Of a stretch of 64,000 bases of DNA, positions 34,901-46,381 are shown piece by piece (the first letter of the stretch is position 1; every line of letters begins with the position of its first letter). Source of the stretch: Branchiostoma floridae (Eukaryota; Chordata; Leptocardii; Amphioxiformes; Branchiostomatidae). Where the stretch lies: assembly GCF_000003815.2 (NCBI RefSeq), contig NC_049991.1, positions 15,936,971 to 16,000,970 on the forward strand, given 5' to 3'. Made by a program: the position numbers and the translations under genes. The notes beneath the pieces are model-generated. The model was not told where the DNA came from. It saw nothing but the letters and a program-made list of their open reading frames with translations, and ran no database searches.

Positions 34901-37900
34901 GCCAGCACCAGTCTTGTTCACGAACAGCAGTAATAATTTTTCCTGCTCAGAATCCTGGGAGTCTGAGGTGTCTGGGTTGGGAGTGTTGTCTGAAACTGCA
35001 CAAAATCCCTTTTAACTACAATTTGTACAAAAAGCAGTGGAAAACAAATAGAAACCTTCCATCTACATCTTCAACATGAGAAAAAAACATCAAAAGTTAA
35101 TATCAATACTTTGTGTCATCTAACACTGAATGAAATATTAAACCTAAAAGAGAGCAGATTTTCAAGGAAACCTTCAAAAACAAACAGAAACCTTCTATCT
35201 ACATCTTCAACCTGAGAAAAACAAATTAACTATCATTACTTTGAGTGATCTAACACTGAATGAAATATGAAACCTAATAGAAAGCAGATTTCCTAAGAAA
35301 CCCTTAGGAACAAACAGAAACAAACTAACAGAAACCTTCCATCTACACCTTCAACCTGAGAAAAAAAATCACCTATCATAACTTTGTGTGATTTATCACT
35401 GAAATGAAATATTAAACCGATAGCTAAAAGAGAGCAGATTTTCTAAGAAGCCTTCACAAACCATTGGTGCAAGAGAGGTCGATGACCTCCAGCGGCGCCT
35501 CGAAGGCGTAGATGCAGTCCCCATCATGCACCACACTCAGCGGCTGGTCGTCCGAGAAGGAGCGGTGGAAACCGTCAAAGTAGATTTCTGTCAGCACGAC
35601 CTACGGATTCAATAACGACAGGACTTGAAATACTTTTTCCTGCATACTTACACAGGTGAAGGTTACATTGGAAATTATCTGCACCGGACAAATTTTACCT
35701 TCACCACTCTGAATTTAGGAAGTATGGATCATACAATCTTTTCAGCAACCATTGCCATTATTTCTTTTATACTTGACTGGTGGTAACAGTTAATGTAGTA
35801 GCTAGTGAAAGTCCACATCATGAAATATGTAATGTATAGTGTATATATAAACCTAGTACATGGACCAGTGCAGGTTAGGTGAAGGTAGACATTAGAAATA
35901 CCTGCACAGCTTTAATTTACCTGCTCTAACCTGCATATGCAGGTGGTATTTCAAGCCCTGAATGATGATGTAAGTAAGGAAAGCAGATAAAAGTAACTCC
36001 AAAACCCTATGTAGTCAAGTGATCAACTGGCAAATAATCGAAAATTGACTTTCCCTCTATCTCAATGAACAGAGTGAGCTGAATGGCTGAATCAGCATGA
36101 TCTAAACTACCAGCTGTCATGCACAGATAAGCAGGCAGAGCTAAATTAGCTGCTCCCTCCATGCCAAACACTACAAATATCAAGACCTGGCTGTAGATCT
36201 ATTAACGCTAGTTAACCTTTATTCGTTCAGTTACCTTAATTCGTTTTTTCAAAAACAGGGAATCTACGGAGACACGGTAAATGCAACATCAGTAATAACC
36301 ACAGGAATGCATAACCGAGAGACTTAAGTGTTCAGAATATTCATGAAAAGGCTCCGATGACCACGCATTTGAAAACAGCGAGGTCAAAAACGTACCGTCC
36401 CTTATTGTAATAGCCTACCGCTCTATGGGAGGATTGCGTCACCGTGTTGTTCGCCGGAATGGCAGAGATCTATCACATTCGCTTCCAGTTCACAATTATC
36501 ATGCACAAGACAACTCAATAAAGTTTGTGTTGCTAACCAGTAACTGGACTCAAAGTGTGATCAATTGTCGAAAACCGTCTCTTTGTTGCCACAACCTCCC
36601 GCACTTGTGGCGCACACGATCGAACGTCGCCATGTTTTTTCCCAGAAACCTACGGTCGCAACCGCGGGAAAAAGATTGGATGACGACATTAAAAGGTATT
36701 TATTAAACTTACCTTTAATAACTCACTAACTCGCCTTTTTCTCTTAGATCATTAAGCAGCCATCTATTAAACAATTTATGCACCACCAAAAATGGAAATG
36801 ATATTGAACATCGACAAATTAATTGATTTTACTCTGGTCCCCTTTTTTTTAAAATGTGAAAGTCCCAAGCCAGATCATGTAAACTGTTGCAAATACGGCC
36901 TTGAAGACGATACCAACTGTCTCAGTACGGGTATGGTACACCGATAACAAGATTTGCACTGCATATTTGTCGACCACAAGTCTGACAGCAATGTTTTATA
37001 TCATTTATTGTGGAATCTTTCGTTCTTTGATCCAGGGCATTGACAACAGCGGCATATCAGACTTCACACCCCTTCATCTTTAGTGTTGTTGGCCGCCGGA
37101 ATAGACCTTTGACACAAATATATCGGGTTACATTTTGCCGCGTGGAGGATGCAAAACACTGTACAGATGGTTGTACTGCAAACTGATGATTACCCGCTTG
37201 GAAATAGCCACAGCACGCCGTTGAAGTTGCAACGAAAGGTGCATAAGTTTCATGGAACGATCATGGCGCCAAGATCGATTTTACGTCACGGTCTACTGAC
37301 CCAACAACCTCATTTTTTTTACCAACGCGCTACTGCGTGTGACGGTAAATACTCAGCGGTAGTTGTCGGGATTTTTTTGTTGCCTGAATAAGTTTGTAAT
37401 CTAGAGCACTCCATTCATGTCAAGAAAGGAACAATAGCTTCAGCATAAAGTAATTAGCAGCGGACAAACATAACGAGTCTCGTCAGAACGAATAAAGGTC
37501 ACGCCCTCCGAGAGCGCCGTCGTTCTCAACGCAACGCGACGGTGTTTTCAAATTGAGACATTTTCATATTAGCATGGTAGGAGAGAAAATATATCGTGGA
37601 TGGGATGAATGACAAAGGTAAACAACAATATCACCATGTTGAATACAGAAATTATGCTTTGTTCTTCTGCCAGATTGGAATAAGCTGACTCTTGGTGAAA
37701 AACGCAACGAATAAAGGTTAACTAGCGTTACTCTTTTTGAGTCACAGCCAAAAAAAATTAGTTACAGCCAAAAATGAGATAAATAATTTTCTAGAAGTGA
37801 CAAGCACAGGAACCATCATAAAAACTTGAACGAACATGTCACTAAACGACAGGTAATTCAGTGTCCTCATTTATAAGACAGAACTCGTACATCTGAATTT

Positions 37901-40900
37901 ATTAAAAAATGATTACACAAGAACCTTTCCAATCAAAGGGTGCCAAAAATAATTCTATAAAACTGGGGACACAATGCCACTCTACTCAGTGCACTACAAC
38001 CTCCACATTTTTGCTGAGCAATGGCATTAACAACAGCAACCTTGGTTTTTAGTGCTGAGCTAGTCAGTGCAATCTGACTGGCTTCACCACAAAAATAACC
38101 TGCCCTGCTAAGGCACAACCCACCAATAGGAGGCAAGCGGCATCATCAAAACTACAGCAGACACTCAGTAATTAAGTCATTTATTGAGTTACAGTTACAG
38201 TTACATTGGTTTGTGTGGGCCTCTATTGACTGAAGAACCCCTGCACTATCCCAACAACTCTACACCTTTTTGGCACCAGAAGGAAGAAGGTCACTACCAC
38301 TGGCACGACATCGGAAGCACATGTTTTACGTTATCAGAGGTGCGCAACGAAAATATACGGAGGGAGTAGTCAGTAGTAAGTCAGGCCTGGGCATTAACTT
38401 CAACAGGTAAATATCTTTTCCTTTATTGTTTAAATTGAGAAGATTACAAACTTAACGCTCAGTTGGCATGTACACTGAATGGCAATGTAATGTCTATACA
38501 GTATACCAGTGCATGAGTCACCTGATGTGTGTACTATGGTACCTTACATGTGTAGCTCTCCCCTCTTGATACTGGCACATTTTTAGCACGTTTTGAGGAA
38601 GTGTTGAAGTTCTGACAAAAATATATTAAGAAGCCTCCTATACACAGTTGCAACTTCAAAGGATGTCAAAACTTCCAGACTGGTATTTTGGTCTCTTTGC
38701 ACTCCAAGGACAACAAAATACCAGTCTGGCAAATGACCAAATGCTTTTGTACAATGCGTCACTCTAACAGGCATTGTATGCAATTGGCTCTCATAGAATT
38801 GTATGTAGATGTAAAGGACAATGACTGTTCCTGTAGTTCTGATTAAATTAGGGACTGAACTATATCCCTTCTCTCCAAGCAGAAGTTAGGCTCAAGCTGT
38901 TTTTTTGACGTTTTTAGGCGTTTTATCAGGCTAATACTACTAGTATTTTGTACTGTTTTCTTGTTAGTCCGTGAGACATCAAGAAAAAATAGGAAGACCA
39001 ATAAAAACGCAGTCCTTCCCTGTTTATGACTGTTGCTGGTTAACATGGCACAGCAGACTGTTGTCTGTACTTGAACAATTATTTGAACAATTATTTATGA
39101 TGTTAGCTGAGAAGCTGACTGAGCAAAGGTACAGAATATAATGTTTATTTAGTCTGAAGATTGTGAGATAAGATAGCACAGACTGAGAGGTTCCCTTGAC
39201 ACCCTACTGGGACAATGAACATGTGATTGTAAACAAGTACATGCTGGTTACCTGGTTTAAGGGAATATCTGCCTTGTCTGCGATGAGTCTTCTCAAGTCT
39301 CCAACGCAGCTGTCCTGGTGAAGACTGACTCCTGGGGAAACAATAAGAGAAGTTTAACTAACATGATTTTGTAGTGTCCAAACAATTGTGCCAATGGACA
39401 ACTGATATCTTAGCTAGTTCATGATGACTGTTGGCTCAATATAGCCACAGCAGAGCATGTGCCAAAGCACTGTTATTCAGCCTGCATGGTTTTGGCATAT
39501 CAGATGCTGTTTACATGACAAAGAGGGGTCTCAGAGATAGCAAAACATGTTTCATGAATGCACGGTGGAAATTTCCCATGATTGTTATTGTTACTCAAGG
39601 ACAAATGCCTGTTTACCAGCCTTACTTCAGTTCCAGAAATTTCAATCTGCATACATCATGTGAGCTACTTCACAAGATCACAATGTGTACAACTTCTACA
39701 AGACAAAGATGCAACAGACATCAATAGCATATGGCCGGTGGGTGTATATATTATATTTTTGCTACAATATTTTCATACACAGTAATTTCTTTTATGTATG
39801 CGGTTGTTTTATTTTTGCTGACCTCTCCAATTTGGAGTCATGATGTGCTTGTCTCCATTATAATACTAGTACATATAAGTGATGTACTATACAGTCAGAC
39901 TTGTTTCAACTGCAAACTTGAAACACTGCAAAAACCTCTCTTTAGCCTAGATTCATCTAATGCAAAGTTAAATTCCCACAAAAATAAGTGAATTTAGTTG
40001 TAATCAAGAAATACAATCTGTGGCGCTATGATTTGTAGGTACCATACTGCACAACTACTGCATACTGCTCTCCATGGTTCACACAGAGGCTCACAATACT
40101 TCGTAAAAAGTGAAACTGAAACATGATACATTACTAATGACCCAAGCACACATACAAAACCCTTTTGACAAACAGCACTAAAGAGTACATATCAGATTTG
40201 CTCCACTTCCCTCTACATATCCTCTGTTGGGTAATTGGTATACAAAACACACCGGTATCTGTCCCTGATCAAATAGTTTGTGCAGAACTAACAGGAAACC
40301 ATAGAAAGCAGTGAAAACATACTCTATCCAAGCAGAGGTTAGGCTCCGGCTGTTTTTTAGCGTTTTTTAAGTCATTTTTTTCGGCCTTTCTATTTTGTCA
40401 TCACTTGAAGTATGCCAGCCAGTTAGGTTTTGACAATATGAGATACTATCTTATAACCCCAAATAGAAAGCCCAATAAAAACGACTAAAAAAGAGTAGAG
40501 GAAACAGACCTATTCTGGTGAGCCTGGGTTTTCTCCTGTGGTACACCACCGCTGGGTAGATAGCCCTGGTCTGTCGCTGGGGCAGGGGCAGGGAGATGCA
40601 GATGTAGGGGTCGAAGGTGTTGCTCTGGCGGTGGCAGGTGGGGCAGGTGAGCGAGGAACGGTACTGCGCCTGGAACAGGTCGTACATGAAGCTGCTGTTA
40701 CACCTCTGGTGGTTGGCCTGGGCCTCTGCTGCCAGGTGCTCGTCTGTCTTCTTGTGCCCAAACTGTAGAGGGATAACAGGTAGATTAAAGCGGAGTCAGT
40801 TGTGCACAAACTGAGATGAAAGTACAACTGATCACATTAGTAAATCATTTGTTAAGGAATCCATGAAAGTTGACATCACTAAAAATATTCCAGCCAGCTG

Positions 40901-43900
40901 CAAATAACCTTCTATATGTGTTGTCGACGATTTGGAATTCAGTAATTACATGTACTTTCAAGTTACAATTCAACAATCGTTTGACGTTTGAAGTGGAGAT
41001 GTTATTCAGTATAAATGCTTGGTATATTCATGTACTTTACCTATCATTACCTGCTGTACGTGGCAGACTGTAATTAAACTACTTGTTGCAGACATGCTTA
41101 AATTATGCATATTGTCAGACATATGGCGCCTTCATGAAACGGTTCATGTGATACATGAGGTGTTCCAATGGGCCTTTACATTTAATAGTGTTTTTTTCCT
41201 TCAAGATGTTACACAAAGGATATTTTTCCTGAAAAAAGAACTACATGTACAAGGGATAGCCTACTTCATTTGACTTGTGCAACAGATTTTACCTTACTAT
41301 AATTCACAGGTAATATATGATCCAGCTTCGTAGCCTGAAACCACTACAGATATATTACTGTCAGTAACTATCTACTAATAAAGCTGTCCAGTATTTGCTG
41401 GTTGACTTACAATGTAGGCTACACCTTTCAGCAAACCTAATGAAGCATGGAATGACTTGTTTACTTAGAGGGGTTAGACTGCCTTGTCTATCACCAGACT
41501 GATACATCCCCTGGGAGTTGTTGTCTCAAACAAGCCATCCTCACAGAAAACAAGCAAATTTTAGGCCCAATCTATACACAGTTTTTGCCGGATATCTGTG
41601 GAGATGTCGGGAGGGATCTGGAACGTTGGCCGCGGGACACCCGTGGCGCTTGCAGTCATTAACAGCTATATAGCCTAATGAGCCCGCGTTATATGCTTAT
41701 GAGCCACTCCATGATCAGTTGGTTTGGAACACATAAAACAGTAGATTCTTCATGTTGTGAACAGTTTAATGCTCTTCATTTGGTGTACTTCATTGTAACA
41801 GTAACACAAAATGTTTGGAGCCAGTTAATGTGCAGAAATGTCAGAGAAAGAAGTGTGCATGTATGTCTTAATAATATACATAATATATGTTCATAAATGC
41901 ACATCCTCTTCTTTCATACTGCCAAGCCTCTAATACTTAAGACTAACGGCAGATATCTGTATCTCTATTTGTATCTATAAAGCCAGTATAACCGCCCTGC
42001 GGTGTAACAAACCAGCACATACATGTGTGAATCTTCAGTTGAATGCAAAAGTTATACAAATACACATTGAACTTAGTGCCCTGTTTTCCATGGATCCCCC
42101 ACCTGAAATTTAGCAGAATATGATGTATACAAAAACCATTCTCGACTTTCACCCCATGTTTAAAAATAAAGCTGACGCTATGACCTCATTTCTGTTTACA
42201 GCACACTCTAGATTCAAACAAGCAACCTATCACAGACCCGACTTGACTGAGTCATCTAATGATTGGATCAGGGGTGGAACAGGACACAATAGGCAATACA
42301 AACAAACCCTGCCAGGCTATAAATTATTGATGTCTGTAATCAATATGGTACTGTAACTGTAACTGTACTAAACATGATGATTCATGATGAGATCTTATCT
42401 TAAAAGGGAAAGAGATCAAAACAGGTAGACTGGGTTTCTTACTGCATGTGATGACTGTGGTCTTTAACCCTGATATAGAACAATGCTTAATTACTGTAAA
42501 GAGGGTACATTAGGAAAGAACAAGACCCTAAAACACAAAGTACTTGCTAGATCTCTGGCCACTTCAACATAGATAAAAAGGGCAGAGAAAATGGACAAAG
42601 ATGTATCAAGCAAGTCAGGTGAATATACAACAGCGCCCCATTGAAAATGTATTTATGTCACTTCTAAAAACAGAGATGTTATTCAGACGTAACGTTGTAA
42701 CAATGTCTAGATTTGAACTAGAAATAGGCAAATATACCTGGACACCATTTCACACTTAGATTCAACCACTAAATCTATATAAAGCTGAGCATAACCTCGA
42801 CGTTATCCCCTTATCATTGACCTCACCAGAGTTGCCATGCCTCCTGGGGCCGTTGCTAAGTGACAATGACGAGATAGACATAAATATCATAGAAAGTTCA
42901 AGTTTAATGTCTCAGGGGCCGTGTAGCTGGCAGGCTTTCCAAATCTTACAACAAATCAATACAGCCATCTGGGCCCTTAAGTGACATCAATGGAAAGAGG
43001 ACTGGTCGTTAAATCTCCATACACACTCTTGGAGACCGATTCATGCTAAGTGAATCATGGGTTTGGGTCATTGGTAGCTACACTGAGCGTAAGGGAGAAA
43101 CTGCATAGATGGAACTCAAGCAGGGCATTGGCAGAGTAACGTGTAAACTGTGCAAGTGTTTGCCATTGGCTGTTTGATATTGACATACAGCAAACTGGAC
43201 AGCAGACCTTCTCTCTCTCTCTCTCTTTCTCTCAGATGCTTAGATTAGTGTTAGTGTTAAGTAGGAGACATCTTATACCATGTGCATGAAACACATGAAA
43301 GGACGCACAAGATGAAAAGCGCAGGATTTGGTGTGCGTAGTTTAAGATCAAACTAACATCACCTCCGATGCCACATGTTTGTGAAGTACGCAGACAGAAG
43401 CTAAAACCACATGTTTCACTTTGAACAGCATTGACCTGAAATTCATCTGGCAACCTCAAACATTCTACAGATGGAAACAACATGTCTCAAGCCTTCCCAG
43501 CAACAGAAGGTCAACCTTGGTGTTTGACATTTCACTCTGGAATGCAACCCAAAAATTCCATAAAGTAAACAATGACTCATCTGTGGTGACAACTGAAATT
43601 AAGGAAGTAGTGAACAGAATGTTTCAATCAAAATATAAAACGTTAATTTCTTGTTGTGTATTCCAAAAAGACATATTATGTGAAATGTTGTTAAAGCTCT
43701 GTCATTTTGTTGACAATTTCCATGCCTTAAGAGTGACCCACATCTACGTCACATTGGTATCAACTATCAAGTTGAACAACAACCTTTCTTGCAAAATAAA
43801 ACTACTGCACAAAGCCAAAGGGAAATGAATCCACTATATGTAGAAATATGAATAGGAAAAAACGACAAGAGATGATTCCCGACCTTAGCTTTCTTGTACC

Positions 43901-44714
43901 CTCTCTTCGATGCACAGTTCAGGTCCTCATGAACTTTGTCCAACAGCCAAAGTAGAAACTCAAAGGCGTCGTGCTGGTTGTAGCCACTGTATTGGGAGGC
44001 GTACTTGGACACGGTGTTTTTGAAGTCACTGGTGAGCTTTGGGGTGTATTGACAGGACCACAGTGCCTTAAGAATCTTGGCAAAGTCTTCTGTGACCTCC
44101 CCACGGGTTACAGGTTTCAACCTGGTACTGTCCCGCCACCGACGGATCCTGCTCAAGTCCGACTTGTACTGGTTCAAGACGAAATATTCGGCTAGCATGT
44201 CGGTGTTACTGAGACACTGCAAGACGGCGTTCATAAAACACGTGTTGCCGTGGTTTCTCAGCCCAGACAGGCCGGGCACGGGCAGTTTACCTCCCGAGAA
44301 AATCAAAGAGTTCCTCTGGGTCCCGGAATCCTCCGTGGACACCACAGATTCCCGCGGACTTGAGCTGCCCACCGTGGAAGTCTCCTTGCTTTGTAGTTGT
44401 GAGAACAGCGACATATGTCGAACCATCTTCTGTACAAGCTTACCGACGGACCTAAACGACGGCCGAGAGCGCTTCAACATTCGCTTCTTCGCACGCAGCA
44501 ACACTGTAGGGGAAGGTGCAGAGCTCTCTGTGCCCGACACTGTTTCACTGAAGGTCGGGGTTCGTGAGAGAGCGGTTGGTTTTCTCGGCGACTCCGTGAA
44601 CCCACCTTCGGAGTCACTCGCGCCTTCCTCCGCCGATCTGGGCGGCGAACTCTGGTCTTCATTTTCCGCTGCGTCCTTCCCATCCTCAGAAGTCTCTTGT
44701 GTCTCGGCACTCAT
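28960..44714 (-). CDS. USP31/USP43-like ubiquitin-specific protease, complete 14-exon gene
   Basis: Cysteine deubiquitinase of the USP31/USP43 group. Exons on the minus strand: 44714-43884, 40762-40510, 39331-39252, 35600-35462, 34995-34887, 34558-34447, 34161-34061, 33552-33475, 33123-32994, 32352-32230, 32070-31833, 31177-31051, 30687-30560, 29141-28960. Phases join to 876 residues. The Cys box GLRNHGNTCFMN puts the catalytic Cys near residue 159. The His box NHHGNMTGGHYT puts His near 729, followed by WYKFDDTKV and AYILFYQSR. Zinc-type CxxC pairs are in LTCPTCHRQSNTFDP and WHCPFCKK. The Ser-rich tail keeps DHWVNRIP and the GGFSSDSRPFVRSV motif that I recall from vertebrate USP31. It is shorter than the vertebrate proteins because their long C-terminal tail is missing. 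The start is the first in-frame ATG, MSAETQE. Introns 11-13 contain partial exon duplications. Confidence 0.93.
29085..30060 (-). repeat. Nine-copy tandem array of terminal-exon 5' part plus splice acceptor
   Basis: The word 'cggctgt' recurs at 29111, 29224, 29326, 29439, 29541, 29654, 29767, 29880 and 29995, giving spacings of 113, 102, 113, 102, 113, 113, 113 and 115. Copies 2-3 and 4-5 form a 215-bp higher-order pair. On the minus strand every copy keeps a pyrimidine tract, an AG acceptor, and the exon start encoding GGFSSDSRPFVRS or a variant. The functional terminal exon is copy 1; the other eight lie in intron 13 of the USP31/43-like gene. Confidence 0.9.
30446..30503 (-). repeat. Partial duplicate of USP31/43-like exon 13 with donor site
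   Basis: About 58 bp repeats the 3' end of exon 13 and its donor (original 30549-30606, period about 103 bp). The reading LPRSDVSSHDDTSDT is kept with only synonymous or mild changes. A nearby CAG could act as acceptor, but the resulting 38-nt exon would shift the frame, so it is probably not used. Confidence 0.7.
30779..30986. mobile_element. MITE with CTGTAAATGCA termini, copy 1
   Basis: It begins CTGTAAATGCAGAAATGTTT and ends AAATGCATTTACAG. The interior contains 'ttttcccgctaccgcaaaagtaaatcccc', shared almost exactly with the copy at 34212-34356. It lies in intron 12 of the USP31/43-like gene. Confidence 0.8.
31227..31437 (-). repeat. Two decayed duplicates of the USP31/43-like exon 12 acceptor region
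   Basis: Exon 12 starts with AFSKNPVDGRWYKF (31177 downward). Similar stretches at 31288-31227 (SKNQVDGR) and 31437-31379 keep the acceptor side but carry stops or changes directly after DGR. A block with 'tgatgaggcaaatag' follows each, so the two extra copies are themselves a tandem pair of about 150 bp. They lie in intron 11. Confidence 0.75.
34212..34356. mobile_element. MITE with CTGTAAATGCA termini, copy 2
   Basis: It begins ACTGTAAATGCAGAAATGTT and ends ATGCATTTACAGT. It has the same interior words as the 30779 copy, but is about 60 bp shorter. It lies in intron 6 of the USP31/43-like gene. Confidence 0.8.
36203..37730. mobile_element. 1.5-kb non-autonomous DNA transposon with perfect 24-bp inverted repeats, TA-flanked
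   Basis: AACGCTAGTTAACCTTTATT (plus CGTT) at 36204-36227 is matched exactly in reverse complement at 37706-37729, and TA lies at each outer edge. No transposase frame is seen inside, so this looks like a Tc1/mariner-type deletion derivative. It is located in intron 3 of the USP31/43-like gene. Confidence 0.75.
38872..38990 (+). repeat. Copy of dispersed repeat (with 19438 and 40322 copies)
   Basis: The stretch 'agcagaagttaggctcaagctgtttttttgacg…' aligns by eye with 'agcagaggttaggctccggctgttttttagcg…' at 40330. No coding sequence. Confidence 0.55.
40322..40506 (+). repeat. Foldback copy of the same dispersed repeat, abutting a USP31/43-like donor site
   Basis: The left arm (ctgttttttagcg…cggcctttctatttt) and right arm (aatagaaagcccaataaaaacgac…gaaacag) are loosely inverted. 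The right end lies within a few bases of the exon 2 donor (GT at 40509-40508 on the minus strand), so the donor context derives partly from the repeat. Confidence 0.6.
41951..42016 (-). mobile_element. Second copy of LINE 3' tail
   Basis: 'atctgtatctctatttgtat…agccagtataaccgccctgcggtgtaac' matches the 5215-5290 tail ('tatctgtatctatatagccggtataaccgccattcggcgtaac'). Only the 3' extremity is present, as expected of a severely 5'-truncated LINE insertion. It lies in intron 1 of the USP31/43-like gene. Confidence 0.7.
43209..43233. repeat. (CT)n microsatellite
   Basis: About 25 bp of CT dinucleotides with one TTT interruption. Confidence 0.8.
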
Positions 44715-45995
44715 TTCTCCCGGTACATTATGTGCCTTGCTTTCTCCGATAACGTCATTGTGGGTCACTTGAACAAAATATCATTAGAAACAGAGTAAAA
44801 GAACTGCAACTTTTTAAAATCGTAGAAATCCGCCATTTCCTTGCAGGTGGACTCCTGCAGCGCCTAGGTCAAAGGTTACCAGGTCTCGCGAGATCTCCCC
44901 AGCCCGTTTTGGCGGGAAAAGTTGGACACCTGTTGGAGTGTAAACGTCATGGGGACAAGTGAGGACACATAACACAGACCCCACATGAACTTGACCTTCA
45001 TTCATCTATAACACGAGCAATATTTACAGTCTAGACCGATCTAATGATACGTACACTACAAAGTGGCAGACGGCCAAAGAGTCCGACTAAACTAGTATTG
45101 CGGACTTGGTGTAACGTTAACGTTAACGGGGGGGATCCAATGTCCGGTAACTGTTCTAAGTGAATGCGCATGGCTTTTGTCATCGTACGTTTTACTGAGA
45201 ACCCATCAAAAACAATTTAAGATCTTGTTAACAACCATATAACTGTGATTTAAGCTGTGCAGACATATGTTTCCTTTAACGGCAGCATTCCGAACTTTAC
45301 TTTGACAGCGCGCGAAAGTTTTGGCAGGTTTGGACTTGCGTTTCAGTGGAACGTTCTAACACAAAAAAGGGGGTCCAAACTCCGATAAGTTAACAACCAA
45401 TCCATCTCTGCATATTTTTAAGCATCCTATGCATGCAAAATAACACTAAGCTCCTGCAATACTATTTTTTGTCACAAATATATGCAATATTTTGAATTAC
45501 GATGCATATTTAAATACGTTTACTTACAAGGATTACCTCTCACGGTGAAACCAACCTGTCGCCAAAAAGAAAAATGGCGGCACATTTGTTTACATCTGCC
45601 TGTGATTACACTTTTTCACTTTCGGCTTCTGTATTTCCTGCTTCAACCTTGTTTTTAACAGCAAAAACGACCACAGGATTTCTTTAGTCGGTAGGGATCG
45701 ATTTTCTTGAATGATTGGTACTCTACTGACAGGTTGACTAACTCCATCATGTTGAGCATCGCTCGGCTTCCTTCAAAGGTGATTGGCAAAGATGGCGGGG
45801 GTGACAGGGCCGTGAACATGCGGCATAATTCAGCTCCGATTATCCAACTATAAAAGCAAAGACACGGCATAGCTGTGCTTATTTAGGAAGTTTTATAGAT
45901 AGCCTTCTCATCTGTGGTGGTATCTTTTCACATTTCGTATTTGACGATGAATTATTTAATAGTTTCCCGGGCCATGTTCTCGATATGTATGCACC
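44715..45995. other. 5' flank of the USP31/43-like gene and start of the LINE-bearing block
   Basis: No supported gene. The promoter and 5'UTR of the USP31/43-like gene must lie here. The left inverted repeat of the 45113-50668 block starts at 45113. Short frames starting ATGGCGGCACAT (45575) and ATGGCGGGGG (near 45792) end within 40 codons and are not supported as genes. Confidence 0.4.
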
Positions 45996-46262
45996 TTGAG
46001 GCACCACCAGGAAGCCATGGACTCCAGACAGCGCACCAAACCAGCGAGAAGACCACAGTGGATGCCAAACACTCAGCCCTACATGCGGCGCGGACAACAC
46101 CCCCCACCCCTCTGGAACACTCCACGGGACTCGTCGCAGATGTACCCGAGGAACCCAGCACGTGCACCAAGCCACCAGGGGACCGACTGGAACCACACAC
46201 GGGACAAACAGCAGACTGTGGAGAAGCTGTTACATATGCTGACGGACTTCCTGAAGCAGTGA
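45996..46262 (+). CDS. Possible short ORF1 of the LINE
   Basis: The frame is 88 residues long, Pro-, Arg- and Gln-rich (for example PPPLWNTPRDSSQMYPRNP), and lies 119 bp before ORF2. Its position and composition fit a short or truncated LINE ORF1. No RNA-binding or coiled-coil domain can be named, and it may be chance. Confidence 0.35.
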   Translation: MRHHQEAMDSRQRTKPARRPQWMPNTQPYMRRGQHPPPLWNTPRDSSQMYPRNPARAPSHQGTDWNHTRDKQQTVEKLLHMLTDFLKQ

Positions 46263-46381
46263 AAGTCAGACAGTATGGTATGCATAGATTGGAAGACTTT
46301 GGACAATCTGTGAGTAGTTATACATCCATGGAACTATACAGGTACACAATTTCATATTACCTATAGCTAGTCAACACTATT

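Noticed and set aside
44077-44772. 231-codon open frame on the plus strand
   Set aside because: It is antisense to the first coding exon of the USP31/43-like gene, which has clear USP motifs on the minus strand.
45655-45870. 71-codon minus-strand frame with protein-like composition
   Set aside because: No start context, splice sites or family match found. It is kept as noise within the 5' flank of the LINE block.
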